From: Solanum dulcamara
Taxonomy: Eukaryota; Streptophyta; Magnoliopsida; Solanales; Solanaceae
NCBI RefSeq assembly: GCF_947179165.1
Contig: NC_077240.1
Span: forward strand, 73,441,501 to 73,505,500
DNA: 64,000 nucleotides
Reading direction: 5' to 3'
Shown here: piece by piece, positions 11,229 to 23,865 of the stretch
Numbering within the stretch: the first letter of the stretch is position 1
Layout of the letters: each line of letters begins with the position of its first letter
The notes under the pieces: generated by a model
The model's input: the letters and a program-made list of their open reading frames with translations, nothing else
The model's database searches: none
What the model was told of the DNA's origin: nothing
Translations under genes and position numbers: made by a program

Positions 11229-11323
11229 GCATTATTCGCGGAGTAATGTTTTAAGTAGTATTGATTAAATAATTTTACATTTTTATCTAATATTCTCTTA
11301 TTTAATAAGCTACAAACTTGGGC
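11229..11323. repeat. AT-rich repeat family, unit cut by the Athila insertion
   Basis: TTTTAAGTAGTATTGATTAA, ATAATTTTACATTTTTATCT and following bases match the family unit. The unit stops at the left end of the Athila-like element, and family sequence resumes at 37637 beyond the right LTR, so the element landed in this repeat. Confidence 0.6.
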
Positions 11324-12940
11324 AATAAATGAATCGAAAATGTTGACTCATTTAGTGCTCAAAATCCAATTAATTAGTGTCCTCTTTGCCTATATTGTGT
11401 TCAAAACTGACCTTTAAGTGTTGATTTGCAGATGTGAGGGCTCAAGGACTAAGCATGTGTATTATTTTGAAGAAAAGAGCCAAAAATTGGCAAAAATGGT
11501 GAAAGCTTGTGTTGGAGTTCACAAAGAGACCCTTGGTGATTCTCCAAGTGGAATTTAAGATTGCCTAAATGCACTAAAAGATAAGGCAAGTCGGCTAGCC
11601 AAGAAGCACAAAAGCGAGTTGCGAAAATGGTAAAAGCGAGCTAAAATATGCTCGCAAAATGGAGCTGAACCTTTAGCCTAAGTGAAGGAACTAAACGATG
11701 ATCCTAAAGAGAAAAAGATGACTCACCAACATGGAAGACGTGCTGGACTGAGCTCGCACAAAATCTCTAAACCATCTGAGCAATTAAGCTACAAAAGGCA
11801 AGGTGCATTCCCAAATGGTGAATCGCCGAACAGGTCCGCAAGCTGGAGTGTGCTTACAAACTAGCCAACCCAAAGATTGAAGAAATTGTGAGCTAAAATG
11901 CAATATATCAGGGTATTTGGCGACTCGCCAACCACTTCGGCGGGCACGACATACGTCGACAAAGTTGTCCTAGCATGAAATTTTAATCTATTTTTGGAGA
12001 AAGTATTAATTGATTTTTAAAATGAGAAAAAGACATGTTTTTGCACTACTGTGAACCAAAGAATAGAACATTCCATTTTCTTGGGGTTTTGACATTTCTC
12101 CTAGGGTATTTGGAGGAAATTGAGCTTGGGCATTTGGATTTTGAAGTGAAATCTTGCTGAATTCAATGGGAGACAATTATTTTGGTAAAAATTCTTTCAA
12201 TTTTTCAATGTGTAGCTAAACCCTATCTTTCTAGGGGGTCCTTATGTAGTTAACTTGTAATTTTGAATTTGGATTTTTGTATCAACACAAGATTTGTTAA
12301 TTTAATATGGGTTTTGTTTATTTAGCACGTATTCATTTATGAGTTATGGTTGCAAATTTAATTCTATGCTAGATCTTTATGTTAGCTTGAGAAAGTTACT
12401 TGAAGTGGTTGAACCAACAAATAGTCATTGATTTGAATTTGTCAATTGTAAATCTCACTCGAGAGAAGAGATTAAGCTAAGAATTGGGTTAACTTTTTTA
12501 GTATCCATGTTTAGTCTCGAGAGTGCTTGCATGGACAGACGACTAGTGATTGAAAAATACTTATCGTACGATTGTCTAACCTAGCTAATCCATTAATATT
12601 TAATGATATTGAGCTGTGCATTTACCCATATTCGTACTACATTCTTAAGTACGCACCTACCCTAGAAATCTCCTAAAACTTGTTAGAACTCTGTTACTAG
12701 TGATCTCATTTGAATTAAACTAGTTAAGTCTTCTAATTGGTAATTGAAATTCATTGATTTAAATCATGTTTCAATTTATTTACTTTTACTCTACAAAAGA
12801 TTAGAACACGTGCATACTTCGTGATTGAATTTTATTCAATACCATTCCTCGTGGGATCGACATCAACTTATTATTGGATTTATACTTGTTAGCGACCATC
12901 TACATTTTGACTTGAAAGAAGTTTAGTTTGAATGTTATAA
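11324..12940 (+). repeat. 5' LTR of the Athila-like element
   Basis: Matches the LTR at 32600-37631 at both ends (AGTGTTGATTTG, GTGTTGGAG, then TTTCAATTTTTCAATGTGTAG, TATACTTGTTAGC). The LTR should begin TGTTGATGA and end GTTATCA; here the termini read AATAAATGA and GTTATAA. A dyad cassette of GGCGA/TCGCC words lies at 11594-11950, including TTGGCGA-C-TCGCCAA at 11917-11931. By eye the two LTRs differ at well over one position in ten, so the insertion is old. Confidence 0.85.
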
Positions 12941-12943
12941 AAA

Positions 12944-12963
12944 ATGACGTCGTTGCCAGGGAA
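12944..12963 (+). promoter_or_regulatory. Primer-binding site of the Athila-like element
   Basis: TGACGTCGTTGCCAGGGA follows the LTR end by a few bases. Athila/Tat elements have TGGCGCCGTTGCCGGGGA here, complementary to the 3' end of tRNA-Asp. The copy differs at about three positions. Confidence 0.75.
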
Positions 12964-13497
12964 CAATGATTAGAATTCTTTTCTTGATGTTGCTTGTGAT
13001 ATAGTTGTTTGTAGTAGAACTCCCTTACTATCATTTTCTTAGTTTTATCTTTGTTAGGTGAAGTGATGAGCGTTCATGGAAGTAACACTGGTAGTCTTTA
13101 AGGTCAAAACGATGACATCAAGAACATAAATAATGTCAACGTTGACTAAATGGGTAGTGCTAGAGCTATAAAGTTACCCACAATGTGGGTAATAAAATCT
13201 TCCACGTGACAAGTAGGATGTTACAATTGCTTCAAATGTATGTTTCTTTGGGGGGCTCGCTTATAAGGAACCTCACAACTATATTCAAAACTTGATGGAC
13301 GTGTGCATCCCTTTCTCTTTCATGATTATCTCAGAGAAATCTATTCGACTAAGGTTGTTTACCTTCTCTCTTATGGGGGAGTCAACCAAGTGGTTAGCGG
13401 AGATATCGAGGGATTTAATCACCTCTTAGGATGAGCTCATAGAAGCTTTTTATGAATGATTTTTCTCACCTTCCAAGATGCTGAAATTGATAGATAG

Positions 13498-15775
13498 TGT
13501 CACAACCCAAGTCTAGGGCCTAGACCTGATACGACGATCAGGATGTGAGGGACACCAATCAATCCATCTTAGCATACATCACATACATAAGATAAAGAAA
13601 CATGATAAATACAAGCGGAAGTAAAAAACTTAATGGAATGGATCTAAGGATAAAAAGTGCAATCAATGTCCAACCGGACTACGTCATAATAGCATCTAAA
13701 CATGCCTCTAGTCTAGTCTTTGATGGGGGCTTAGAAAAAACTTCTAGCTCACTGAAAACATATAAGAAAATCAAGTAAATAATGAGAATGAAAATATATC
13801 CTGGATAGAATGAGGACTTACTAACTACTTGATATCTAAAGAAATTCTAGCCACGAAGAGGATAGTCATGAGTGTCTTCCATCCCTACATTATGAGATAA
13901 TGTAGGAAAAATCTGAGTTAGTACATAAAAGGTACTAAGTATGTGAGATATGGAAGAACAAGTAAAGGAACGTGAATAATATGCCATAAGATGCATAACT
14001 AATTATAATGATCATGAGTAAGGCTCAAAATATTGGAAAACATATGAAATATAATGGTTAATGCATATCATAAAACTTCATCATAAAACTCATAACTTGA
14101 CATTTAACTTGTGTGTGTGGATAAGACCTTTAATTGACATATAAGACCATGCAAGCTACTATATGAAATTCAATGTAACCCTCATCGAGAAGGGTGAGGC
14201 TACCTTGCCAGGGTATACTCTATGATGGTGCTCAACTCAACTCGACTGTGCTATATGTGGATCCACTAACTAGGACATGGAGGTAATGCTATGCGGGCAA
14301 CATAGTTTGGGACTTTAGGTTGCTACTAGGATTCGCTTGGGTAACTAACTGTGTTACCGGATCGAACCCCACCTAGAATCCCTCTCGGTGCTTAGCCAGT
14401 ATCTCAACGAAAACTCATAAAAATATAATCTTAACATATTAGGGAAAGATAGTAACTACCTATCAATACATCTTTATAAAATGTATTAGGATTAGCTCAT
14501 TAACTTTAGTGATTCATAGGAATCCATAACTTCGGTGAGAATTGTCCTTATCACCATATTTAAATATGATTGTGTGAGAATTGTACTTATCACACCATAA
14601 TAACTATCTTTGATCATAATTGATCATCATCATCATAACTTCATCATGAAATCATAATCTCAACTTTAAAACATATAACTTTCCTTGAAAATAATTAAAC
14701 TCATAATCAACTCATGAAAATCATCTTTAACTTCACAATCATAACTTGAAAATAGCTTTATGCATGGGTATTCATAATTCAACTTAAAATCAGGCAGTTC
14801 ATATGAAAATATATTGATAAAGATCATTGATAATCATCTAAAATGAAATTAAAACATCCCAATGTAATTCATCAAAACTAGGATTCATAAATCAATTAAA
14901 AATTGAAGGATACTTGAGAAAAATTTAGTACTCCATGGGTGAAAGGAACCCATGGATAAATCCCCACATACCTTGGTTGAGATTACTCAAAATTGAAGAA
15001 GAAACCTTCGTGAAATCGTAAACCCTAGCTTGAAACTTGAAGGAAAATCCTTGGGAGGATTTAGTTCTTGCCTTAGAGAATTTGGGAGAGTGATTTAGCA
15101 TGAGGGAAATTTTAAAGAATTGGATAGATATAGGTTTGAACTTGGCCATAATTGTGTCTAGGTGTATTGAACCAAACTAGAAAAATGACATAAATACCCC
15201 TCATTAAAATTGAAATTTGGACCTGTGAATCAGCTCCTACGACTCGTCCTCAAGTCTAAGATTCGTAGACTTGAGTCCTAGTGCAATTCCCTGAGAAGGC
15301 TTGAAAATCAAGCCTCAGGAGTTTTCTTACAAGTCAAGTTTAAGACTCATCATCATGTATATGACTTGTCAAACTGGGTCGACCTGCAGGTCTTGGAAAA
15401 GACCTAAAAATAGGTTTGTGAAGTTTGCAAATGAGTCATGTCTACGACTCGTCGAAAGAACTATGAGTCATCGAAAGAACTACGAGTTGTAAACATGACT
15501 CATCTTGCAGCTCTTGAACCCTGCAATTTGTGGAGTCTCTGATTTTCCAAAACGACTCCTTTTGACAAAACATAGACACTCCTACACCTCGTCCTATTGA
15601 GTCGTAGGGTGTCACCTAAAGTTAGTCCTGAATATACCTATGGGACTCACTCTATGATTCACTCTTACAAGTCGTAGAAAGTTCTACGAGTTGTAGAGTG
15701 ATCCATAAATATGAGGTCAGTCCCGAAATTGAACATTTCCCCTTGGTTCCAACTTTCCACTTCTGGGGTCTTACA
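13498..15775 (-). mobile_element. Solo LTR, family B, 2.3 kb, in Athila gag
   Basis: It starts TGTCACAACCCAAGTC and ends GGGGTCTTACA, so on the minus strand it runs TGTAAGACCCC to GGGTTGTGACA, with the TG...CA ends of an LTR. The flanks are GATAG and GATAA, a 5-bp target duplication with one difference. Gag reading resumes directly on the right. It has no internal domain, so it is a solo LTR. The 3' half differs from family A (6069, 23866), but the middle carries the same kind of CTACGACTCGTAG dyad cassette (15231-15712) as the family A copy at 23866. Confidence 0.8.
15231..15712. repeat. Dyad cassette of solo LTR B (CTACGACTCGTAG type)
   Basis: About ten copies or variants of ACGACTCGT/ACGAGTCGT occur in both orientations. 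The best hairpin is TACAAGTCGTAGAA (15666-15679) facing TTCTACGAGTTGTA (15682-15695), 14-bp arms with one mismatch. The cassette lies on the promoter-distal (right) side, upstream of the putative start region on the minus strand. Confidence 0.75.
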
Positions 15776-17039
15776 GATAACATCCAAAACTTCAAAAAGT
15801 TGATGGGGAACTGATTCATGGGACTTGTCTAAGGTTCCAAAAGTTTCTCTTGCAATGTTCCACTTACGGGCTACCAGATAATGTGTTGTTATAATTTTTC
15901 TATCATAGCCTTGATACGGTGAATAAAAGTCTGGTTGATAAATTTATTAGGAGTAGTTTTATGCGCCAACCCATCATCGTTGCTTGATGAAATAACGAAA
16001 ATCAATTGTGCATGACACACATGAGAGGACCATGTGTCTTATCTCCATGTTGGGATGACCAAGGAACAACTCAAAAAGAACCATAAACAATATGAGAACA
16101 TAGCAAAAATGATGACTCAACTTTATTTTCTCTCTAAACATGTAATGGATAGAGGATACAAAATTGTGAATGCGGTGGATGTAAATATTGGGTTGAATCC
16201 GGAGGATGCCAAGTTTGATTCCATGTACAATAAAGTGGTTCAATTTCTAGTGAATCAACCAGGGGGTTCTCGTCTGACCTATCAAAGGCCATGTGGAAAT
16301 CAAGGTTGGAACAAGGACTAGGAAGGTGGTTGGAGAAAGCATGAGAGGGATTAACGTGAACAAGGTAACAGTTGGAGAGAAAACCATGATGAGCATGATA
16401 AATATGTTCCTCCGCATGATCGTCAAAAGGCCAAAGAATCAAATCTCGATCCCAAGAGTTTCCAAACTGAGGACATTCTTGCTCATATTCTCAACAAGGT
16501 TGAAGGGAAAAACAAGGTACTTAAAGAGATGAAAGACGACTTCTATTCATTAAACCAAACGGTTACTTCTCATTAGGTGTGGATAAAACAACTTGAAGAA
16601 CAAATGGGCCAAATCTCAACCCACTTGAATCTGAGGCCTAAGGGTTGTCTCCCTACTGATTTAGTGGCGAATCCAAAGAATAACAATGCACAATGTATGG
16701 CTATATTGACTAGGAATGGAAAGGTCTTCAGAAATAAAGTACCAAATGATGAAGCGGCTAGCTAATGCAAGGGTAAGGCCATTATATTTGAAAGTGATAA
16801 ATTAGCCGAAGAGGTAAACAATGAAGCATCCGATGAAATGAATGACACACCAATGGTTGTTGATTTTGGTATGGCTCAAAAATATAATGAGGGAGTAATT
16901 TTATCGGTGGTTCCTAAAAATCCATTGCAAAAGGTAAAGCCTCCATTTCCTCAATGATTGAAAAAGAAGGACGAAGATATTAATTTCAAAAGTTTCTCTC
17001 CATCTTCAAGACTCTTTTTACTAATCTTCCATTGGTTGA

Positions 17040-17690
17040 GACATTGGGGAAAATACCCGAGTAGGCTAAATTTATGAAAATATTGGTAACAAAAAACCTT
17101 AGAATGGATTTTAAAACTATCGAGGTCTCTCATAGTTATAGTGCCATCATGCCAGGTAATGTTGTGATAAAGAAGGATGATCATGGGGCATTTACTATTC
17201 CGTGTACCATTGGATTGTATCAATTTGCCAAAGACTTTGTGATTTGGGTGGTAGTATATACTTGATGTAATATGCCATATTCAAAAAACTCGGGGTGGGT
17301 GAGCCCAAGCCAACCACAATACGGCTCATTATGGCCGATCGTTCTATAAAGCGTTCCATCGACATCCTCTACGATATTTTGGTGAAATTTGATAAATTTA
17401 TGTTTTTGACTGATTTTATGATCCTTCATTTTGAGTTCGACACTGAAGTCCTTATTATTCTTGGTAGGCCTCTCTTGGCTACTGATAGAGCCTTTTTTGA
17501 TGTGAAAAGTGGTAAGATGAAGTTTCGAGTTAATGGTCAAGAAGATACTTTCAATGTTTGCAAGTCTATAAAGCAACTGAATGACCTTCATGTGATATCA
17601 GTCATTAATGTTATTGATGAGATCGTTGCGAGTGTGCAAGAGATTTCTAGTGTTAGAATCATTAGCGAGGGTATTATTAAATTTTAATGG
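17040..17690 (+). pseudogene. Athila-like aspartic protease region
   Basis: The text GEPKPTTIRLIMADRSIKR (from about 17300) followed by IDILYDILVKFDKF and EVLIILGRPLLATDRAFFDV is the conserved C-terminal half of Athila protease, including the ILGRPFLAT-like strand. The N-terminal part with the catalytic Asp is poorly preserved around 17100-17280, where frames switch at least once. It would process the Gag-Pol polyprotein. Stops at the end and shifts into the RT show it is inactive. Confidence 0.8.
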
Positions 17691-18986
17691 GAAAGAGATC
17701 CACGATTATTATGAGGTTGTGTATTCTCTCTCGGGTATTGGGTGTTACCCCAAGAATCTTGTAAAGCTAGATATCGATTTGAAGAATATAAACACGTCAC
17801 CCATAAAGAAGTCCATTGATAAGCCACCAATGCTTGAGCTAAAGGTAGTTCCTTCTCACCTTCGATATGTCATTTGGGGAAAATAGTACTTTGATCATTA
17901 TTATAGCTGCAAATTTGATTAATGAGAAAGTGCAAGCCCTTGTGAGCATTTTGAAAATGTTTATTAATTCTAGTGGGTAGACAATCGATATTGTGGGCAT
18001 TCCCCTCAGTATTTGCATGCATAAGATCTAGTTGGCTTATAATAGCAAGATGAGTATTGATCACCAATGAAGGTTGAATCCTCCAATGAAAGAGGTAGTG
18101 AAGAAGGAAATCATCAAGTGGATCGACGTTGGTATTATCTATCTTATTGTGAATAGTAAATGGGTGAGCTCAGTGCAATGTGTCCCCAAGAAGGGTGACA
18201 TGACCATTGTACCAAATGAAAAGAATGAACTTTTATTGATGCAGCCGGTGACAGGTTGGAGGGTATGCTTGAACTATCGGAAATTGAATGCTTGCATGGA
18301 AAAAGACCACTTCCATATGCCTTTCATGGACCAGATGTTAGATCGTCTTGTGGGTTGTGGTTGGTACTACTTTTTGGATGGTTACTCTGGGTATAATCAA
18401 ATTTCTATTGCTCCCGAGGACCAAGAGAAGACTACTTTTACTTGCCCATATGTCATCTTTCCTTTCAAGTGGATGCCCTTCGATTTATGGAATGCTACCA
18501 CAACTTTTCAAAGGTGTATGTTATCCATTTTCAATGACATGGTAGAGGATACGATGGAGGTCTTTATGGATGATTTTTTTAGTTTTGGGGGATACATTTG
18601 ATGCTTGCCTTGATCATCCTAGGAGAGTATTGCAAAGGTGTGTGGAAATAAATCTTGTGCTTAATTAGGAGAAATGCCACTTCTTGATAAAAGAATGTAT
18701 AGTGCTGGGCTATAAAATCTCACGAGATGGTATACATGTTGATCAAGAAAAAGTTGAAGTTATTGCTCGGTTTCCTCCTCCTATTTCAGTAAAGGGTGTC
18801 CGAAGCTTCTTGGGACATGCCGGTTTCTATCGGAAATTTATCAAAGATTTCTCTAAGGTGGCATTTCCTTTGTCTAAAATACTTAAAAAAGAGAGTGTGT
18901 TTGAATTCGATGATGCTTATGTCAAAGTATTCTTATGTCTTAAAGAGAAGCTTGTATCGGTTCTGATTATTGTTTCTCCAGATTGA
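17691..18986 (+). pseudogene. Athila-like reverse transcriptase, broken
   Basis: RT motifs appear in order: KWVSSVQCVPKKGD (18160), WRVCLNYRKLNACMEKDHF (18258), YYFLDGYSGYNQISIAPEDQ (18365), FPFKWMPFDLWNATTTFQR (18460), EVFMDDFFSFG (18560, the YxDD-type active site as FMDD), then ECIVLGYKISRDGIHVD (18690) and RSFLGHAGFYRKFIKDFSK (18800). The FMDDF wording and the GHAGFYR block are typical of Athila. A frameshift at about 18600-18680 separates the active site from the thumb, and stops precede 18074, so no full RT can be made. Confidence 0.9.
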
Positions 18987-19340
18987 AGTATTCCTTTTGA
19001 GCTCATGTTTGATGCGAGTGGTATTGCATTGGGGGTTGTTCTTGGCCAAAGGAAAGGTAATTTATTTCATCCCGTCTACTATGCTAGTAAGAAATTACAT
19101 GTGGCCCAAAAGAATTATACGGTCACCGAGTAAGAATTTTTGGTTGTTATCTATGTCTTTGAGAAATTCTGAGCCTACCTTTTGGGTACTAAGGTTGTGG
19201 TCTACACAAACCATGCCACGATCCGCTACTTGATGGCAAAGAAAGATGCAAAACCTCATTTGATCCATTGGGTGTTACTATTGCAAGAGTTTAATTTTGA
19301 GGTTAAGGATTGAAAGGGTTGTGAGAGAAGGATATTAAAG
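18987..19340 (+). pseudogene. Athila-like RNase H, broken
   Basis: After a frameshift near 18985 the text FELMFDASGIALG (19000) followed by LGQRKGNLFHP and YYASKKLHVAQKNYT (19080) matches the RNase H core with its first Asp. It continues as [20 protein letters not shown] (around 19200). Several frame changes and stops show decay. Confidence 0.75.
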
Positions 19341-20740
19341 AAGCATTTCCAGATGAGTCGGTTATGGTGGTATCTAGTAGTTCTTCCCCTTGGTATGCCA
19401 ATTTTTCTAACTGTATGGCATGCGGAATTTTTCCCAACAGACTGAATTTTTACCAACGTAAAAGTTTTCTTTTTGATACAAGAAAATATTTTTGGGATAA
19501 GTCATACCTATTTAGAGAATGTGCAGATCATATGATCCAGAGGTGTGTTCCGGAAGTTAAAGTCAGTGCTATCATTCACACTTATCATGAATCACCGGTT
19601 GATTGCCATCATAGTGGGGTATGAACAAGTTCCAAGGTACTCCAAAGTGGCTATTATTGGCCTACCTTGTATCAAGATGCCAACTAGCTTGTTAAAAAGT
19701 GTGAGCAATGTTAAAATCAAAGAAGGTTGTCTCGGCGACATGAATTACCTCTCACTTTGATCCTAGAGGTAGAATTGTTTGATGCATCTGGTTGTCGGGT
19801 TAGTTAAATGCTCTTAATGAAAATAGTAATTTATTACTCTTAACAATAGGCCCTTGTGTAGGGATTGATTTCATGGGTCCTTTTATAAGCTCCTATGGGA
19901 AAAGTATATATTGGTCGTGGTTGATTATGTGTCAAAATTGGTAGAGATAGTGTCCTTACCTAACAATGAGGGGCATAGTGTTGTTCAATTCCTTAAGAGG
20001 TTCATATTCACAAGATTTGTCACTCCGCATGCTATTATTAGTGATGGTGGGTCTCTTTTTTTCAACCGCATGTTTGCTTTGTTGCTAAGTAAATACTGTA
20101 TAAAGAATAAGGTTTTCACACCTTATCATCTGCAAATGAGTGGGCAGGTTGAAGTATCAAACCGAGAGATAAAGGGCATCTTAGCCAAGATGGTGAATGA
20201 AAATAGATCTGATTGGAATTATAAGACGCTTTGTGGGCATATAGAACTACTTACAAGACACCGATTGGCATGTCGTCATATCAATTGTTGTTTGGTAAGA
20301 TTTTCACCTTCTGGTAGAGCTTGAACAAAAAACCCTGTGGGCATTGAAGGACATGAATTTGAATTTGGAAGTTGCATCGAAGGATAGAGTTGACCAACTT
20401 CACACTTTGGAGAAATTTTGACTTCAAGATTATAAGAGCTCAGCTCTTTACGAGGGGAGAGTAAAAATATGGCACGCTGCTTGAATTATTCAACAGGACT
20501 TTAGAGTTGGTGATCTTGTATTGCTCTATAATTCTCGCTTCCAACTCTTTCCCAAAAAGCTAAAATCAAAATATTATGGTCCTTTCAAAGTAACTCGAGT
20601 GTTTAAAAATAGGGCCATTGAAGTTGAGAATAAGGAGAGTTCAAGATTCAAAGTTAATGGGAAAAGGCTAAAGTTATTGTTCGGAGAAGGTCGGGGTGTG
20701 GGCAAGATAGATATGGTGTATTTGGACAATGATTGAACAT
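19341..20740 (+). pseudogene. Athila-like integrase, broken
   Basis: The catalytic core is readable from 19860 (GIDFMGPF, then VVVDYVSKLVEIVSLPNNEG and FIFTRFVTPHAIISDGGSLF), with the first two catalytic Asp residues (GIDF and ISDGG) and a downstream VSNREIKGILAKMVN block in which the third acidic residue falls. Text for the H2C2 zinc-binding region precedes it (about 19500-19740) in shifted frames. The C-terminal part (YYGPFKVTRVFKNRAIEVEN at 20570) is readable to 20736. Multiple shifts, for example near 19740 and 20300, show it is inactive. Confidence 0.85.
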
Positions 20741-22612
20741 GTGTCCATGTCATACCACGACGTAAACTAAGGTGTTTCTTGAGAGGCAACCCAAGTTTTT
20801 AGTGGTTTTTGAATAACGTGTGTTCATTATATAGGTGGAAGTCGAAGTTCACTAAAGAAAGATACTGGGCGAAAAGTTGGAGAAAAAGGCGATATGCTGA
20901 AAGGAATCGATGAGCCCACCTAGGCTCACTAAATTTTGAGTCTCAGAGAGTACAAATGCTATTTTACACTTAGGCGAGCTCAATATCAATTGGTGAGCCA
21001 CCGAAACAACTTAGCGAGCTCACTTTATCTTGATCTCTGGGTGCTCAGAAGGTTCAGTTGGCTCAGAAAGATCTGTTACTTTTGGTAAGCAAAGGGCCAC
21101 TTTTGCCCATCGCAGAATGGGTCGGTGTGCTCATCTCATATTGCATTTTGTAATGCTCCTTTGGCTCCATAATAACTGAAGAAGTTAGCGAGCTCTGCGT
21201 AAAAGGGCAACTCGTACAATCCTCTTAGCAAGCTCTACTAGGCTCGCCGACTTGCCTTGTGCCTTACCTGTGCTCAGCCATGCCAGTTGGAGGTGGAATC
21301 TGCAAAGGGAGACACGCCAAAATTTCAATGACGTTAGTAAGACATCGCCAAATTGACCTCCTGAAATGAATGAAAGAGCCTTGTCTATTTAAATTCCCTT
21401 CTTTTCAAATTCTGCTCCTTCTTCTCCCTTATATTGTTCACTTCCCCTCTTTCTTTTATTTTAGTCAAATCTTTTGCATTTTTCATTATTTTTTTGTGCA
21501 TTTGTTTGGGATTGCATCTCTTGAGTTCCATACCCCAGTTTTCCTCGTCTAAGTGTGATTACAAGGTTAGCTTTCATGACTTTAGTTGCCCATGCCTAAT
21601 TGCTACTTGATTTCACCATGGTATTGTTTTCCTTTCCATACCCACTGATGTTTTTATTGGAAATTTGATCCTATTGTTCATTTGTGCTTAAATTGTTTTT
21701 TTTGACATTATTGTGTACTGATTTTGTGAGTGGGTGATTAAAATTGTGGGTTGAAATTGTTGAATCTAATGCTTAGAATTCTAATCTTCCTTGAATTGTC
21801 ATTGGGTTTGTTGATTTATGGTCGAAAATAGGTGTTAACTGTGGATATGTTTATTTGAAATCGATTGGGTCTGAGTTATGCATGTTTAGATGAAGTCTGA
21901 GTAACCTCATACCCATGAAATAAATGAGTTTGCCTGATGATATATGAGTGACCTTATTCTTAAGGGAAAATACATCATTTTGTTGTGTTTGGATTAGTCT
22001 CGTAGGAAGTCTGAGTACTTACGCTGTATTCAGTCATGTGTGTTATTGAAATTAGAGCTTATATTGTGCGTGTGAAGCTGTTAAAACCATTTTGCATTTC
22101 AAAATTTCAAAATTTTGGTTCGATTTATGAAATTAGGTGTATTGGTGAGCAACTGCATACTCGCCTAATGGGTTTGCGAGTCGTATTAGGCGATTTTTCA
22201 TCGCCCTTTTATGTTGAGATTGCCTATCCTTTCTGGACATTTTGGCGAGCTTCCTGTAGCTCGCTAATCTCATTTGACGACTCGCATAATAGGAAATCAG
22301 CTCTCCCATTTTCCTATAACTTGCCAGTCCTTGCTTGATTTTATTCTATTCTGACCCTTTTGGTAAGCTCCTAAAATCTCGCGATGGTTTAGGTGACTCA
22401 CCTAACTATTTTTCTGCTCGCGCAACTGTTCTACCCTGATCTTAGCATGCTTTGGTGAGCTCTACTGAGCTAGCCTTTTCTATTTGGCAAATCGCCTTTT
22501 AACTTGGTGATCTTAGCTCAATTACCTATTACAACAACCCTTTTGCAATTCTTTTATGGTTTGACTAATCCTTCACCCAATTCACTCTTTTGTGTATGTC
22601 TATTGTGCAGAT
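20741..22612 (+). promoter_or_regulatory. Athila pol-to-ORF3 spacer with promoter-like layout
   Basis: This non-coding stretch has two blocks of GGCGA/GAGCTC/CTCGCC-type words (about 20900-21360 and 22130-22520). A TATA-like TATTTAAATT lies at about 21387-21396, followed by a pyrimidine-rich leader (CTCCTTCTTCTCCC). A splice-acceptor-like TCTATTGTGCAG stands just before the ATG at 22613. Some Athila elements express their downstream ORF from a spliced or internally started RNA; the layout fits either. Function is inferred. Confidence 0.45.
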
Positions 22613-23865
22613 ATGGCTTGGTAACAACATCCAGTGCGTCGATACATTGATAAATATGGACAGCCACCTCAAAAAAGGGCTAGGGTTATTAGCATTAATG
22701 AGCCTACTGAGCCTCGTCGGACCATTCAACACCAAGCACAACGTGTGAGTGTAAAATAGAGAGACAAAGGTAAAAGGAAGAAGAAAATGGTTGAAGAGTC
22801 AAACTCCAATGATGACTCCAGGTCAAAAAGAGTGTTATGGTCGGGTAATGATATTCCCGACCAAGGAGAGGGTGCTTTTACACCAGTTTATGCACCTATT
22901 ATGGAGTCCCAAGCTTTTTCTACTTCTGAAGCACAGGTTCATGAAAGCACACCGACTGAGATGCGCTCTAAAGCTATCCATGACTTGGTAGCAAATAAGG
23001 TGCCTCCGGTAGTTTCCATTATTACACCCCATTTGATGAATCATTTGAAAGCTTCAGGTCTCCTCACTGTTCTTGAGGAGAAATGACTCTCTGCTGATGG
23101 AGCAGTCGATAGGTACCCAGAGATTTGGAGGACAATCCAATTTCATCAATTCAAATGGTTCACTATAGCTCGGATACCTTATGTCCCACTTGGGTTCATG
23201 AGTTCTATGAGAGTATGCCAAGTTTATTCCAAAGGTGAAAAAGAAAGCTAGCATAGTGGGACCTATTGAGGTTGTTACATTTCAAGGAAAAGAGGTTAAG
23301 TGTAGTGAGATAGTTATCAATGATGCAGTAGGGTGCATAGTCTGTATTCGCCACTCATTGGCGGATAAGATCAAGAATAGCACATTGGATGACTTGAAAG
23401 GGTGGTTGGCCCCACTGATTTTTGACATTACCCCTTCATAGATTGAGGAGGGAGCTATGATAGAGAAGAAGTTTATTAACATTGCTACACAGTATTGGTT
23501 TGGGTTCATCACCAGCATGCTCATGCCTTCACAGAATGAGTCGATCCTTTGCCAACACAAGGAGGCACTATTAGGCGGTATCATTGATAGGCAGAGATTG
23601 AACATTGGTTCGATCATCGTGCTAGAGATTTTATAGATGGCTCAGCAGTAGCAGACTTCATTGCCCTTCCCTATTTTGATTTTTGATTTGTGTAAGCGGG
23701 CTGGGGTCCTGATGTGACTGATGTTAGAGTGGCCACTGCTTCATCTAGTGACATCCACCATATTGAGGAGGATTATTTGAGGGATATTGAGGCCTGTAGG
23801 AGATCGACACTGGTTGATACAATGTCGGTAGTATATAAAGAGTCTTTGAAGGGAGGTACTACTCC

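Larger units (their letters stand above)
13066..16765 (+). pseudogene. Athila-like gag, broken
   Basis: The frame opens at about 13066 and meets a stop within a dozen codons. Coding text continues to 13497, is interrupted by the solo LTR at 13498-15775, and resumes to 16765. The C-terminal part is recognisable: LNPEDAKFDSMYNKVVQF (around 16200), QLEEQMGQISTHLNLRPKG (around 16590), and a NPKNN...LTRNGKV stretch (around 16675-16730), which matches the end of Athila Gag just before the protease. Frameshifts occur near 16320 and 16560. Gag would form the cytoplasmic particle in a working element; this copy cannot. Confidence 0.8.
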
